A stretch of DNA of 64,000 nt from an uncultured Oscillospiraceae bacterium (GTDB taxonomy: Bacteria > Bacillota > Clostridia > Oscillospirales > Ruminococcaceae). Position 1 is the stretch's first letter, and each line of letters begins with the position of its first letter. The translations under genes and the position numbers were made by a program. This document shows positions 52,607 through 62,215 of the stretch, piece after piece. Under the pieces are notes generated by a model. That model was not told the DNA's origin, made no database searches, and worked only from the letters and a program-made list of their open reading frames with translations. Location: positions 1-64,000 of the forward strand of contig CAKSWY010000003.1 in NCBI GenBank assembly GCA_934513685.1. The letters are read 5' to 3'.

Positions 52607-52650
52607 AAAAGCGCTTTCGCGGCCTCGTTGCGGGGCAGCGGGGCGCTTTT
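52607..52650 (+). promoter_or_regulatory. Hairpin between rnjA and gdpP
   Basis: AAAAGCGC (52607-52614) pairs with GCGCTTTT (52643-52650). A smaller CGCCTG/CAGGCG stem lies just after rnjA (about 52562-52583). Either could act as a weak terminator. Confidence 0.45.
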
Positions 52651-52699
52651 GCCGGTTTGGCCCAAAGCGCAGAGCGTTACAAAACAGGAGGCGTAAGCC

Positions 52700-54691
52700 A
52701 TGAAGTCCAATCCAAAGCCAAGAGGAGAACTGGAGATTCTGCTGATCGTTCTGGGCGTGCTGTGCCTGGGGCTGGGCGCGGCGCTGGCCGTTCAGCAGCC
52801 GGTGCTGCTGCTGGGGGTGCTGCTGCTGGCGGCAGTGGCCGGGGTGCTGCTTGCCCTGTGGGGCGGCGGCCTGCGGTCAGCCATTGCCCGGTATCTCTCC
52901 GGCGATGTGTTTGAGGGCAGCAGCGTGCAGTTCAGCCTGGCCGGGCTGCCCAACCCGGTCCTGCTGCTGGGTGGCAAAACCGTGCTGTGGTACAACGACG
53001 CGTTCCGGCAGGCCCTGCTGGACGATGAGGACTATGTGCTTCAGCCGGTGAGCCGGGTGCTGCCCGGGCTGGAGCTGCACTCGGCCTGCCAGCCCGGCGG
53101 GCAGAGCCTGGAATGCAAGGGCTGCCGCTGGTGGGTGTTTTCCTCCCCGTCGGACAAGGACCGGAGCCTGGCCGTGGTGCATCTGGTGGATGTGACCGAC
53201 GTGAGCGCCCAGGCCGCCGAGTACCGGGCCAGCCGCCCGGTGTACATGCTGTTTCAGGTGGACGGCTCGGACGTGCTGCTGGAAAACCTGCGGGAGTCGG
53301 AGCGGGCGCGGCTGCTGGAGGGCGTCAACCTGCTGCTGGAGCACTACATCGGCCGCACCACCGGCTTTCTGCGCCGGGTGGCCAGCACCCGCTATGTGGC
53401 CGTGGTGGAAGAGCGGCACCTCACCGAGATGATCGCGGGCAAGTTTGACATTCTGGATAAAATGCGGGCGCTGGATGAGAACGTGGGCCTGACCCTCTCC
53501 ATCGGCGTGGGCCACGGGGGCACGCTGGCCGAATGCCAGCAGATGGCCCGCCAGAGCCTGGACATGGCCCTGGGCCGCGGCGGCGATCAGGCCGCCGTGA
53601 AAACTGAAAACGGGTTTGAATTTTACGGCGGTGTGTCCCGCAGCATTGAAAAGCACAGCAAGGTGCGCAGCCGCATGGTGGCCGCTGCCCTGGTGGACGC
53701 CATCCGCCGCAGTGACAGCGTTCTCATCATGGGTCACCGCATGAGCGATCTGGACAGTGTGGGCGCAGCCCTGGGCGTGCTGCGGGTGTGCCACATCTGC
53801 GATGTGCCCGCGGCCATTGCCATCCGCAAAAACGCCACGCTGGCGGCCAGCCTCATCCATCGCTTTGAAGAGGCGGGCCTGGAGGAGAGCTTCATCGACC
53901 CGGACCGGGCCAGAGAAGCGGTGACGCCGGACACCCTGCTGGTGGTGGTGGATACCTGCCTGGTGCACATGGTGGAAAGCCGGGAGCTGTATGAGCAGTG
54001 CGCCCGGGTGGCGGTGATCGACCATCACCGCCGGGCGATGGGGGCCATTCCCAACGCGGCGGTGTGGTATCAGGAGCCGTATGCCTCCTCTGCCTGCGAG
54101 CTGGTGAGTGAGCTGCTTCAGTACGCGGGTGAAAAGGGCGACAAACCCACCCAGCTGGAGGCCGAAGCCCTGCTGGCGGGCATCATGCTGGACACCCGCA
54201 ACTTTGCCCTGCACACCGGTGTGCGCACCTTTGAGGCGGCCGCCTGGCTGCGGCGCATGGGCGCCCGCACCGAGGAGGTCAAGCAGCTGTTCAGCACCAG
54301 CCTGGAGGAATACGCCGCCAAGGCCAGCCTGGTGGAAAATGCCGAGGTGTACCTGGGCTGCGCCATCAGCGTGGCGGGCGAGCTGCCGCCCCAGGCCCAG
54401 GTGGCGGTGCCCCAGGCCGCCAACGACCTGCTCACCATTGACGGCGTGGAGGCCAGCTTCGTGGCGGTGGAGAAAAATGGCGGGGTGAACATCTCGGCCC
54501 GAAGCATGGGCGCGGTGAACGTGCAGGTGATTCTGGAAACGCTGGGCGGCGGCGGCCACCTGACCATGGCGGGCGCCCAGCTGAAAGGCGTGAACCAGGA
54601 CGAGGCCCGCCGCAGAATCCGGGACGCGGTGCGCGCCTTCCGCCAGGAACAGGCCGAAAAGATGCGCAGCAGCGCTGCCCAGACGGAATGA
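52700..54691 (+). CDS. gdpP: Cyclic-di-AMP phosphodiesterase GdpP
   Basis: A 663-residue membrane enzyme that splits c-di-AMP to pApA. Order: two N-terminal helices (LEILLIVLGVLCLGLGAALAV and PVLLLGVLLLAAVAGVLLALW), a PAS-like domain (FSLAGLPNPVLLLGGKTVLWYNDAF), a degenerate GGDEF domain (PVYMLFQVDGSDVLLENL through LTLSIGVG; the GG(D/E)EF signature is not kept), then DHH and DHHA1. Catalytic residues include His346, Asp350 and Asp352 (GHRMSDLDSVGAA) and Asp441-His-His (VIDHHRRA); GGGGHLTMAGAQ closes DHHA1. NrnA in this window could hydrolyse the pApA product. Confidence 0.95.
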   Translation: MKSNPKPRGELEILLIVLGVLCLGLGAALAVQQPVLLLGVLLLAAVAGVLLALWGGGLRSAIARYLSGDVFEGSSVQFSLAGLPNPVLLLGGKTVLWYNDAFRQALLDDEDYVLQPVSRVLPGLELHSACQPGGQSLECKGCRWWVFSSPSDKDRSLAVVHLVDVTDVSAQAAEYRASRPVYMLFQVDGSDVLLENLRESERARLLEGVNLLLEHYIGRTTGFLRRVASTRYVAVVEERHLTEMIAGKFDILDKMRALDENVGLTLSIGVGHGGTLAECQQMARQSLDMALGRGGDQAAVKTENGFEFYGGVSRSIEKHSKVRSRMVAAALVDAIRRSDSVLIMGHRMSDLDSVGAALGVLRVCHICDVPAAIAIRKNATLAASLIHRFEEAGLEESFIDPDRAREAVTPDTLLVVVDTCLVHMVESRELYEQCARVAVIDHHRRAMGAIPNAAVWYQEPYASSACELVSELLQYAGEKGDKPTQLEAEALLAGIMLDTRNFALHTGVRTFEAAAWLRRMGARTEEVKQLFSTSLEEYAAKASLVENAEVYLGCAISVAGELPPQAQVAVPQAANDLLTIDGVEASFVAVEKNGGVNISARSMGAVNVQVILETLGGGGHLTMAGAQLKGVNQDEARRRIRDAVRAFRQEQAEKMRSSAAQTE

Positions 54692-54835
54692 ACCCCGCCG
54701 GATGTGCGGGCAAGGCTTGCATTCCATCCGAAAATATGCCATTCTATTAAAATAGCCCCGGCGGAACGGGGCGCGGAACACAAACGACCGCCCGGCGCCT
54801 GCCGCAGGGCGGAACGAAATATTGAGGTGACTGAC

Positions 54836-55285
54836 ATGAAAGTGATTCTGAAGCAGGACGTGAAGTCTCTGGGCAAAAAGGATGAGATCCATGAGGTGTC
54901 GGACGGTTACGCCCGCAACTTCCTGTTCCCCCGCGGCCTGGCCGCTGAGGCGGATGCGGCGGCCCTGAACGTGGCCCGCACCAAGAACGAAGCCAAGGAG
55001 CATCACGCCGCCGAGGCGCTGGCAGCCGCCAAGCAGCTGGCCAGCCAGATCGGCGACCGCACCGTGACCGTGAAGGCCAAGGGCGGCGCTTCCGGCCGTC
55101 TGTTCGGCAAGGTGACCACCAAGGAAGTGGCCGCGGCCCTGAGCCAGGTGGCCGGCACCGAGATCGACAAGCGCAAGGTGGAGATCGACCGGGAAATCAA
55201 GGATTTCGGCACCTACAACGCCACCGTGCGGCTGCACACCAACGTGACCGCCGCCTTTAAGGTGAAGGTGGAGGAACTGAACTGA
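54836..55285 (+). CDS. rplI: 50S ribosomal protein L9
   Basis: A 149-residue ribosomal protein that binds 23S r[39 protein letters not shown] is the classic L9 start; a long helix ([28 protein letters not shown]) joins it to the C-terminal domain ([18 protein letters not shown]). The ATG at 54836 has GAGGTG upstream. The order gdpP-rplI-dnaB is normal in Firmicutes. A GCCCCG/CGGGGC hairpin at about 54755-54772 lies in its leader. Confidence 0.96.
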   Translation: MKVILKQDVKSLGKKDEIHEVSDGYARNFLFPRGLAAEADAAALNVARTKNEAKEHHAAEALAAAKQLASQIGDRTVTVKAKGGASGRLFGKVTTKEVAAALSQVAGTEIDKRKVEIDREIKDFGTYNATVRLHTNVTAAFKVKVEELN

Positions 55286-55287
55286 CC

Positions 55288-56712
55288 ATGGCCGAACAGG
55301 GGTTGCGCCGCACGGGCGGCACAGAGCTGAACCTGGAAAGCATGGGCGTAAACCTGCCTTACAGTATGCAGGCGGAGCAGTCGGTGCTGGGCGCGGCGCT
55401 GCTTCAGGCGGACATCATTCCCGAGCTGGTGGAAACCCTCCGCCCGGAGATGTTCTATGCCCGCCAGAACGGCCAGATCTTTGCGGAGATGGTCCGCCTG
55501 TTTACGGCAGGCCAGACCGTGGACTTTGTCACCCTGCTGGACGCTGTGACCAGCGAAGGCGTATTTGAAAGCGCGGACGCGGCCAAGGTGTACCTCACCG
55601 GGCTGGCAGAAACGGTGCCCTCCATCAGCAACGTGCAGGCCTACGCGAAGATCGTGCAGGAAAAATACCTGGTGCGCCAGCTGATGGGGGCCGCCAAGGA
55701 CATTCTGGAGCAGAGCGGCGAGGAACCGGATGCCGATCTGCTGCTGGAGAGCGCCGAGCAGAAGATCTATGAGATCCGCTCCGGGCGGGACACCAGCGCC
55801 CTCACCAGCATTTCCAGCGTGATCGTGGATACGCTGGTGAACCTGCAGAAGATCGCCGGGCCGGACCGGGACAAGTACGCGGGCATTCCCACCGGGTTCA
55901 CCTATCTGGACACGGTGCTCACCGGCATGGGCCGCTCGGACCTGATCATTCTGGCGGCCCGCCCCGGCATGGGCAAAACCAGTTTTGCGCTGAACATCGC
56001 CACCAACGTGGCAAAAAAGCAGAAGATCCCCGTGGCCATTTTCAGCCTGGAAATGACCAAGGATCAGCTGACCAGCCGCATTCTCTCGGCGGAGGCGGGC
56101 ATTGACAGCCAGGCCTTCCGCACCGGCAAGCTGACGGAGGAGGACTGGGACGATCTGGCCCGGGCTTCGGAAATGCTGCACAGTGCGCCCATTTATATGG
56201 ACGATACCTCCGGCATTACCATTCCCGAGGTGAAGGCGAAGATCCGCCGCATCAACCAGGACCCGTCCCGGCCGGACATCGGCCTGGTGATCATCGACTA
56301 TCTGCAGCTGATGACCAGCGGCCGCCGCACCGAGAACCGGGTGCAGGAAATCAGCGACATCACCCGAAACCTGAAGATCATGGCCAAGGAGCTGAACGTT
56401 CCGGTCATCGCGTTGAGCCAGCTGAGCCGTTCGGCCGAAAAGGCCACCGGCCGCAGCGATCATCGGCCCCAGCTGAGCGACCTGCGTGATTCCGGCTCCA
56501 TCGAACAGGATGCGGACGTGGTGCTGTTTTTGTACCGGCAGGCCTACTACAACAGCCATCAGGACGGCGCGGAAGAGCAGCAGGCCGATGAGCGTACGGC
56601 GGAGTGCATTGTGGCCAAGAACCGCCACGGCGAGACCAATACGGTCCAGCTTGGGTGGGACGGCGCACACACCCGCTTCATGAATCTGGATTTCAGCCAT
56701 GGAAACAACTGA
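55288..56712 (+). CDS. dnaB: Replicative DNA helicase DnaB
   Basis: A 474-residue hexameric helicase of the replication fork. The N-terminal domain (LPYSMQAEQSVLGAALLQADII) binds primase; Walker A is at about residues 224-231 (ARPGMGKTSFALNIA), followed by FSLEMTKDQLTSRI, Walker B DIGLVIIDYLQLM, IALSQLSRSAEKA and the arginine-finger strand SDLRDSGSIEQDADVVLFLYR. It begins 2 bases after rplI and overlaps tilS by 14 bases. There is no intein. Confidence 0.97.
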   Translation: MAEQGLRRTGGTELNLESMGVNLPYSMQAEQSVLGAALLQADIIPELVETLRPEMFYARQNGQIFAEMVRLFTAGQTVDFVTLLDAVTSEGVFESADAAKVYLTGLAETVPSISNVQAYAKIVQEKYLVRQLMGAAKDILEQSGEEPDADLLLESAEQKIYEIRSGRDTSALTSISSVIVDTLVNLQKIAGPDRDKYAGIPTGFTYLDTVLTGMGRSDLIILAARPGMGKTSFALNIATNVAKKQKIPVAIFSLEMTKDQLTSRILSAEAGIDSQAFRTGKLTEEDWDDLARASEMLHSAPIYMDDTSGITIPEVKAKIRRINQDPSRPDIGLVIIDYLQLMTSGRRTENRVQEISDITRNLKIMAKELNVPVIALSQLSRSAEKATGRSDHRPQLSDLRDSGSIEQDADVVLFLYRQAYYNSHQDGAEEQQADERTAECIVAKNRHGETNTVQLGWDGAHTRFMNLDFSHGNN

Positions 56713-58159
56713 ACCCATTGCCGCACTGGAAGCGGCGGCGCTGGAACAATTGAAACGGCACGGGCTGGTGCAGCCCGGCGACAGGGTCATTGCGGCGGTC
56801 TCAGGCGGGGCCGACTCCATGGCCCTTTTGCTGTTTTTTCTGCGGTGCGGCCCGGCCCTGGGCCTGACCGTGGAGGCCGCCCATGTGGACCACGGCCTGC
56901 GGGGCGAAGCCTCGGCCCGGGACGCGGCCTTTGTGGCGGCGTTCTGCCGGGAAAAGGAGGTGCCGTTGCATCGGTTCAGCGCCCCCGAAGAGGGCATCGT
57001 GCCCCCCGAAGGGGCCGGGGAAGAATGGGCACGGCAGCTGCGCTATGGCTTTTTTGAGCGGCTGTGCCGGGAGCAGGGGGCCAAGCTGGCCACGGCCCAC
57101 ACCCGAAACGACCAGGCCGAAACCCTGCTGCTGCACCTGGCCCGGGGCTGCGGCCCGGCGGGGGCGGCGGGCATTCCGGCCGTGCGGGGGGCGGTCATCC
57201 GGCCGTTTCTTACGGTGAGCCACCGCCAGACCGAGGCCTATTGCCGGGCGCTGGGCCAGCCCTGGGTGACGGACGAGACCAACACGGCCGATGACTACGC
57301 CCGCAACCGGGTGCGGCACCATGTGCTGCCTGCACTGGAAACGGTAAACCCCCAGACGGTGGAGGCCCTGGCCCGCTTTTGCGACCGGATGGCCCTGGTG
57401 GACGGGTATTTGGCCGCCCAGGCGGACACCCTGTTAGAGACGGCAAAGCAGGGAAGCGGCTGGCGGCTGAGCACCCTGAACGAAGCGCACCCCGCGGTGC
57501 GGGACGAAGCCTTGGCCCGGCTTTTGGGCCCCCATGCCCGGGCGGACGCGGTGGCCCGGCTGGCGGCGCTGGCCCGGGCAGGGCAGGGGGCACAGCCGCT
57601 GCCCGGCGGCCTGCTGGCCCGGGCGCAGGAGGGTGAGCTGCGGCTGGAACCGCTTGCCCCGCGGCACCTGCGCCGTCGGGGCGGCAGGGCACCGGCCGGT
57701 GAACCGGCCCCCCTGCCGGAGCGGCCGCTGACCCCCGGAACCATCGACTGGTCGGGGGGCTGGCGCATCACCGCGCAGGTGCTGGAGTATGAAAATTTCA
57801 TAAAACTTCAGCCTGTTCACAAAAAAGACTTAAACTCTTGCGCAGATTATGATAAAATACAACAGTATAAGCCGATTTTGCGGTCCCGTATGCCGGGCGA
57901 CCGCTTTCAGCTGCCTGGAAGAAACTGCACAAAAACGCTGAAAAAGCTCTTGAACGAGGGGCGTGTGCCGGTGGCCCAGCGGGCCGCATTGCCGCTTCTG
58001 GCCGCACCGGGTGGCCGGGTGCTGTGGCTGTGCGGGCAGGGCTTCGCTGCCGGGCTGGAACCGACCCCCGAAACCCGGCAGGTGCTGAGGTTGACGGCGC
58101 AGCGAGCAGAAACAGCGGAATTTGAACAAAGCGAGGAATGGAAGTATGAGCATGAATGA
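56699..58159 (+). CDS. tilS: tRNA(Ile)-lysidine synthase
   Basis: A 486-residue ATP-dependent enzyme that puts lysidine at C34 of tRNA-Ile(CAU). The PP-loop SGGADS is at residues 35-40; [32 protein letters not shown] and [22 protein letters not shown] follow, and the C-terminal part ends in the usual domain ([25 protein letters not shown]). A strikingly AT-rich stretch at about 57790-57880 encodes [20 protein letters not shown] and holds a promoter-like site. It overlaps dnaB and hpt. Confidence 0.95.
   Translation: METTEPIAALEAAALEQLKRHGLVQPGDRVIAAVSGGADSMALLLFFLRCGPALGLTVEAAHVDHGLRGEASARDAAFVAAFCREKEVPLHRFSAPEEGIVPPEGAGEEWARQLRYGFFERLCREQGAKLATAHTRNDQAETLLLHLARGCGPAGAAGIPAVRGAVIRPFLTVSHRQTEAYCRALGQPWVTDETNTADDYARNRVRHHVLPALETVNPQTVEALARFCDRMALVDGYLAAQADTLLETAKQGSGWRLSTLNEAHPAVRDEALARLLGPHARADAVARLAALARAGQGAQPLPGGLLARAQEGELRLEPLAPRHLRRRGGRAPAGEPAPLPERPLTPGTIDWSGGWRITAQVLEYENFIKLQPVHKKDLNSCADYDKIQQYKPILRSRMPGDRFQLPGRNCTKTLKKLLNEGRVPVAQRAALPLLAAPGGRVLWLCGQGFAAGLEPTPETRQVLRLTAQRAETAEFEQSEEWKYEHE
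57830..57858 (+). promoter_or_regulatory. Possible promoter inside tilS for hpt-ftsH
   Basis: TTAAAC (57830-57835, weak), a 17-base spacer and TAAAAT (57853-57858) with extended TG at 57850-57851. It lies in an AT-rich island within GC-rich coding sequence, about 290 bases before hpt. Confidence 0.5.
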
Positions 58160-58691
58160 CGATATCCTGCGCGTATTGTACAGCGAGGAAGAGCTGGAAG
58201 CGAAATGCGCGGAACTAGGTGCCCAGATCAGCAAGGACTACGAGGGCAAAAACCTGCTGCTGGTGAGCGTGCTGAAGGGTGCAGTTGTGTTTATGACCGA
58301 CCTGATGCGCCACATCACCGTGCCCTGCTCCATCGATTTCATGGTGGTGTCCAGCTACGGCAACGGCGTGAAAACCAGCGGCGTGGTGAAGATCGTGAAG
58401 GATCTGGACGCCGACCTGGCCGGCAAGGACCTGTTGATCGTGGAGGACATTCTGGACACCGGCATGACCCTGCACTATCTCAAGCAGCTGCTGCAGGACC
58501 GCAACCCCAACAGCATCCGCATTGCAACCCTGTTGGATAAGCCCGAGCGCCGCCGCGCCGCCGTGCGCGCCGACTATGTGGGCTACCAGGTGCCGGATGA
58601 GTTCGTAGTCGGCTATGGCCTGGACTACGACGAAAAGTACCGCAACCTGCCCTATGTGGGCATCCTGAAGCCGGAAGTGTACGAGAAGTAA
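58146..58691 (+). CDS. hpt: Hypoxanthine phosphoribosyltransferase
   Basis: A 181-residue purine salvage enzyme making IMP or GMP from base and PRPP. Blocks: [35 protein letters not shown], the PRPP loop [14 protein letters not shown] and [25 protein letters not shown] choose the ATG at 58146 because GAGGAA lies 8 to 9 bases upstream; it overlaps the end of tilS by 14 bases. The order tilS-hpt-ftsH is typical of Firmicutes. Confidence 0.96.
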   Translation: MSMNDDILRVLYSEEELEAKCAELGAQISKDYEGKNLLLVSVLKGAVVFMTDLMRHITVPCSIDFMVVSSYGNGVKTSGVVKIVKDLDADLAGKDLLIVEDILDTGMTLHYLKQLLQDRNPNSIRIATLLDKPERRRAAVRADYVGYQVPDEFVVGYGLDYDEKYRNLPYVGILKPEVYEK

Positions 58692-58770
58692 TTCCGGCCA
58701 TTCCGGGCGATGTGCGCCCACCGCCGCGCAGGGACGGCGTCTTGTCCCCTGCTGAATAGGAGTTGATATT

Positions 58771-60888
58771 TTGCAAAGGAAACCTCATCGCAATATTATG
58801 TACCTGGCGGTGCTGATGGTATTGGTGCTGGTGGCTGTCACCCTGTTTACCTCGGGAACGGACAGCGAAAGCTCCACCATGGGCTATTCGCAGGTGGTGA
58901 GCTACTTCAAGGCCAATCAGGTCACCGGCTTTGCGCTGGACCTGAACACCGGCGTGATCAAGCTGAGCCTGAAGCAGGGCGACGTGGAGCTGCCGGATGC
59001 CACGGCCGCAAACCAGCAGAGCGAAAGCGTGTTGCAGGGGGTGCTCACCGCAGACCGCACCAATAAGGTGGAACCGCTGAACGGCGGCGAAGTGGTGGTC
59101 AGCTACAAAGTCCCCTATCTGGCCTATTTCGTGAATCATATGGACGAATACATTGATTCTTACGATGCGGCCAACCCCTCGGCCCCCATGGTGTACGACA
59201 TTGTGGGCCAGAAAACCAGCTTCCCCTGGGCGGAAATTCTCATGAGCGGCCTTTCCATGGGTTGCCTGGTCTGCATTCTGTTCATGATGTTCCGGGGCGG
59301 CCAGGGCGGCAACGTGATGAACGTGGGCCGCGCCAAGGTCAAGGATCAGCAGGACGGCGGCCGCAAGGCCACCTTTGCCGATGTGGCCGGTGCCGATGAA
59401 GAGAAGGCCGAACTGCAGGAAATCGTGGAATTTCTGAAGAATCCCGGCCAGTTCAATACCCTGGGCGCGCGCATTCCTCATGGCGTGCTGCTGGTGGGCC
59501 CTCCGGGCACCGGCAAAACGCTGCTGGCCCGTGCCTGCGCCGGTGAGGCCGGGGTGCCCTTCTACTCCATCTCCGGTTCGGACTTTGTGGAGATGTATGT
59601 GGGCGTGGGTGCCTCCCGCGTGCGTGATCTGTTCGACAAGGCGAAGAAGAATATGCCCAGCATCATCTTCATTGATGAGATCGATGCGGTGGGCCGCCAG
59701 CGCGGCGCCGGTTTGGGCGGCGGCCACGACGAACGCGAGCAGACCCTGAACCAGCTGCTGGTGGAGATGGACGGCTTCGGCGCCAACGAGGGCGTGATCG
59801 TGATGGCCGCCACCAACCGGGCAGACATTCTGGACCAGGCGCTTCTGCGCCCCGGCCGGTTTGACCGGCGGGTGTATGTGGGCCTGCCCGATGTGAAGGG
59901 CCGCGAGGACATTCTGCGGGTGCACACCCGCAACAAGCCCCTGGCCCCGGACGTGAAGCTGAAAACCATCGCTCAGTCCACCGTGGGCTTCTCGGGCGCT
60001 GACTTGGAGAACCTGGTGAACGAGGCGGCCCTGCTGGCTGCCCGTCGCGGCCGCAAGGCCATCACTGAGCAGGAGATCGAAGAGGCCTCCATCAAGGTGG
60101 TGGCTGGCCCCGAAAAGAAGAGCCATGTGGTGACGGATAAGGAAAAGCGCCTGACCGCTTACCACGAGGGCGGCCACGCCATCACCGGCTATTTCTGCCC
60201 CACCCACGACCCGGTGCACCAGATCAGCATTGTGCCCCGCGGCCAGGCGGGCGGCTTTACCATGTATCTGCCCGATAAGGACGCCAGCTATGTGACCAAG
60301 ACCGCCATGCAGGAGAGCATTGTGACCCTGCTGGGCGGCCGTGTGGCCGAGCAGCTGGTGCTGGAGGACATCTCCACCGGAGCTTCCAACGACCTGGAGC
60401 GCGCCACCAGCACGGCCCGCAGCATGGTGACCCGTTACGGCTTCAGCGAGCGGCTTGGCCCTGTGGTGTACGGCACCGATCAGGCCCAGACCTTCCTGGG
60501 CCGCGATCTGGGCCAGGGCAAGGGATACAGCGAGGCCATTGCCACTGAGATCGACAGCGAGGTGCGGGACATTGTGGAGGACGGCTACGAGACCGCCCGC
60601 CGCATTCTGACCGAGCATATGCCGGAGCTGCATAAGCTGGCCAAGTACCTGATGGAGCGGGAGAAGATCTCCGGCGACGAATTCAAGATCATCATGGAGG
60701 GCGGCGAGCTGCCCCCGCTGGAAGAGCCTGCCGAAGAGGCAAAGCCGGTGGAAGCACCGGTTGCCCCTCAGCAGGAAGCGGCCCAGCCGGAAGCAGACGG
60801 GGAAAGCGCCCCGCAGGAACCGGCTGCGCCGGAGATGGCTCAGGAGCAGCCCGGCGAGAACCCGGAAAACCAGGAGCCGAAGCTCTGA
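58771..60888 (+). CDS. ftsH: ATP-dependent zinc metalloprotease FtsH
   Basis: A 705-residue membrane-bound AAA+ protease that degrades misfolded membrane proteins and regulators. Two helices ([18 protein letters not shown] and about residues 150-172) flank an extracytoplasmic domain. Walker A GPPGTGKT is at 243-250, Walker B is [12 protein letters not shown], the second region of homology is [20 protein letters not shown], and the zinc site HEGGH is at 465-469. The last 60 residues are rich in Pro, Glu and Ala. It starts with TTG at 58771 after TAGGAG. Confidence 0.97.
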   Translation: MQRKPHRNIMYLAVLMVLVLVAVTLFTSGTDSESSTMGYSQVVSYFKANQVTGFALDLNTGVIKLSLKQGDVELPDATAANQQSESVLQGVLTADRTNKVEPLNGGEVVVSYKVPYLAYFVNHMDEYIDSYDAANPSAPMVYDIVGQKTSFPWAEILMSGLSMGCLVCILFMMFRGGQGGNVMNVGRAKVKDQQDGGRKATFADVAGADEEKAELQEIVEFLKNPGQFNTLGARIPHGVLLVGPPGTGKTLLARACAGEAGVPFYSISGSDFVEMYVGVGASRVRDLFDKAKKNMPSIIFIDEIDAVGRQRGAGLGGGHDEREQTLNQLLVEMDGFGANEGVIVMAATNRADILDQALLRPGRFDRRVYVGLPDVKGREDILRVHTRNKPLAPDVKLKTIAQSTVGFSGADLENLVNEAALLAARRGRKAITEQEIEEASIKVVAGPEKKSHVVTDKEKRLTAYHEGGHAITGYFCPTHDPVHQISIVPRGQAGGFTMYLPDKDASYVTKTAMQESIVTLLGGRVAEQLVLEDISTGASNDLERATSTARSMVTRYGFSERLGPVVYGTDQAQTFLGRDLGQGKGYSEAIATEIDSEVRDIVEDGYETARRILTEHMPELHKLAKYLMEREKISGDEFKIIMEGGELPPLEEPAEEAKPVEAPVAPQQEAAQPEADGESAPQEPAAPEMAQEQPGENPENQEPKL

Positions 60889-60945
60889 CAAAACCCTTTC
60901 GCAGCCGGCCCGGCCGGGCGGCTTCGGATGAAGGAGTGCATGGAA

Positions 60946-61884
60946 ATGGAACAGAATTTTGACCTGCTGGCTCAGTCCCGCGCCAACTACTACACCAAGG
61001 GCAGCCCGGTGCAGTTTGTGCGCGTGGAGCTGCTGAAGGGGGATGTGACCGGCGAAGTGGCGGTCTGCCTTACGTTCAAGAACATCAGCCAGGAGGTACT
61101 CTCCGACCTGGTGATCAGCTTTAAGTGCAAAAATGCTGCCGGTGAGGTGGTGTGCGAGGCCCCCTATCACTATGAGAGCCTGAACGTGAACCCGGGAGAG
61201 CTGTTCGGCCAGGACGACGCGGTGTATGTGGCAAGCGGCTCGGTGGGCAGCGTGGATGTGGAGCTGAAGAGCGCGGAATTTGCCAACGGCGAAACCCTCT
61301 CGCTGGAGCAGTTCAAGCGGGTGCGCCTGCCTGCGCCCAAGGCCCTTCCGCCGGAGCTGGCCCGCCGCCTGAAGCAGAAGGTGGGCAGCGAGGTGGACCT
61401 GAAGGTGGCTCCCCAGATGACGGAATACGGCTGGTACTGCGCCTGCGGTGCCTTCCATCCCATTGAGGAGAACTGCGTCTGGTGCAGCGAGTGCGGCAGC
61501 GACCGCATTCTCATGCAGAATGCCCTGTCCACCCTGCTGCAGCAGGGCCACACCGCCGAGGAGCCCACCCGCATGGTGACCTCCATCAAGGATGAAAGCC
61601 CCACCCGCGTGGTGACGGACCTGACCGAGCAGGACCGGGCCGCCATCACCGGCCGCGTGGAAGAGGACGACGGGGATATGCGCATTGCCCAGCCCGGCCG
61701 CCGCACCACGGCCACCCTGCCCCCCGAGGAGTTCTACGGGGAAGAGGAAGAGGCCCAGGAGCTGCCGGAGGACCCGGACGAGACGGCCAGGAAGATCATC
61801 CGGTGGGCGCCGCCCATCACGGTGGTGGTGTGCGCCATCATTGCGCTGGTGGGCTATCTGTGGGTAAAGCTGTTCGTGAAGTAA
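60946..61884 (+). CDS. Tail-anchored zinc-ribbon protein, function unknown
   Basis: A 312-residue protein. Residues 1-140 look like a beta-sandwich (PVQFVRVELLKGDVTGEVAVCLTFKNIS through VDVELKSAEFAN). A zinc ribbon follows around 163-185 (WYCACGAFHPIEENCVWCSECGSDRI, CxC and CxxC pairs). Then comes an acidic linker with two TRxVT-like elements (PTRMVTSIKDE, PTRVVTDLTEQ) that may be phosphorylation or docking sites, and one C-terminal helix (PPITVVVCAIIALVGYLWV). It should sit on the cytoplasmic face of the membrane. Start 60946 fits AAGGAG. It is 57 bases after ftsH and precedes a terminator. Confidence 0.8.
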   Translation: MEQNFDLLAQSRANYYTKGSPVQFVRVELLKGDVTGEVAVCLTFKNISQEVLSDLVISFKCKNAAGEVVCEAPYHYESLNVNPGELFGQDDAVYVASGSVGSVDVELKSAEFANGETLSLEQFKRVRLPAPKALPPELARRLKQKVGSEVDLKVAPQMTEYGWYCACGAFHPIEENCVWCSECGSDRILMQNALSTLLQQGHTAEEPTRMVTSIKDESPTRVVTDLTEQDRAAITGRVEEDDGDMRIAQPGRRTTATLPPEEFYGEEEEAQELPEDPDETARKIIRWAPPITVVVCAIIALVGYLWVKLFVK

Positions 61885-61929
61885 CGGCGCAGCCCCCGCG
61901 CCCCCCGCGGTCAAAGAGAAAATAAGCAG

Positions 61930-61965
61930 GGAAGAGCGGTCAGATGTCTGGCCGCTCTTCCTTTT
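61930..61965 (+). terminator. Terminator after the zinc-ribbon gene
   Basis: GGAAGAGCGG (61930-61939) pairs with CCGCTCTTCC (61952-61961) with an inner CAG/CTG, followed by TTTT. Confidence 0.9.
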
Positions 61966-62215
61966 GCGGATGCGCAGAATCGGCGGGGGACGGTTGACAT
62001 TTGCCCCGTCGCCGTGGTTTAATAAAAATTACCGCTCGAATTGCTCTGAAGGAGTCGGGCGGAAGTTGACCGAATTCCGGGCGTTTCATCGCGAATTTTA
62101 TCCTTCGCCTGAAGCGGGCCTGTTTCGATTTACAGAATCTGATTTTCCCCGGCGGAAAAGGGCCGGGCGCGGCGCTTGGGCCGAAAAATCGGATGGATAG
62201 AGTACGGAGGCATTC
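61966..62215. other. Leader region of the topoisomerase gene
   Basis: Contains the promoter at 61994-62023 and a leader of about 185 bases with no convincing ORF. A GC-rich segment near 62150-62180 may fold. Nothing else is recognised. Confidence 0.55.
61994..62023 (+). promoter_or_regulatory. Promoter of the GyrB/ParE-like gene
   Basis: Consensus TTGACA (61994-61999), an 18-base spacer and TTTAAT (62018-62023). Confidence 0.8.

Noticed and set aside
58480..61914. 1144-codon minus-strand ORF opposite hpt, ftsH and the zinc-ribbon gene
   Set aside because: It spans three supported plus-strand genes and has no family pattern; it arises from high GC and the codon bias of the real genes.
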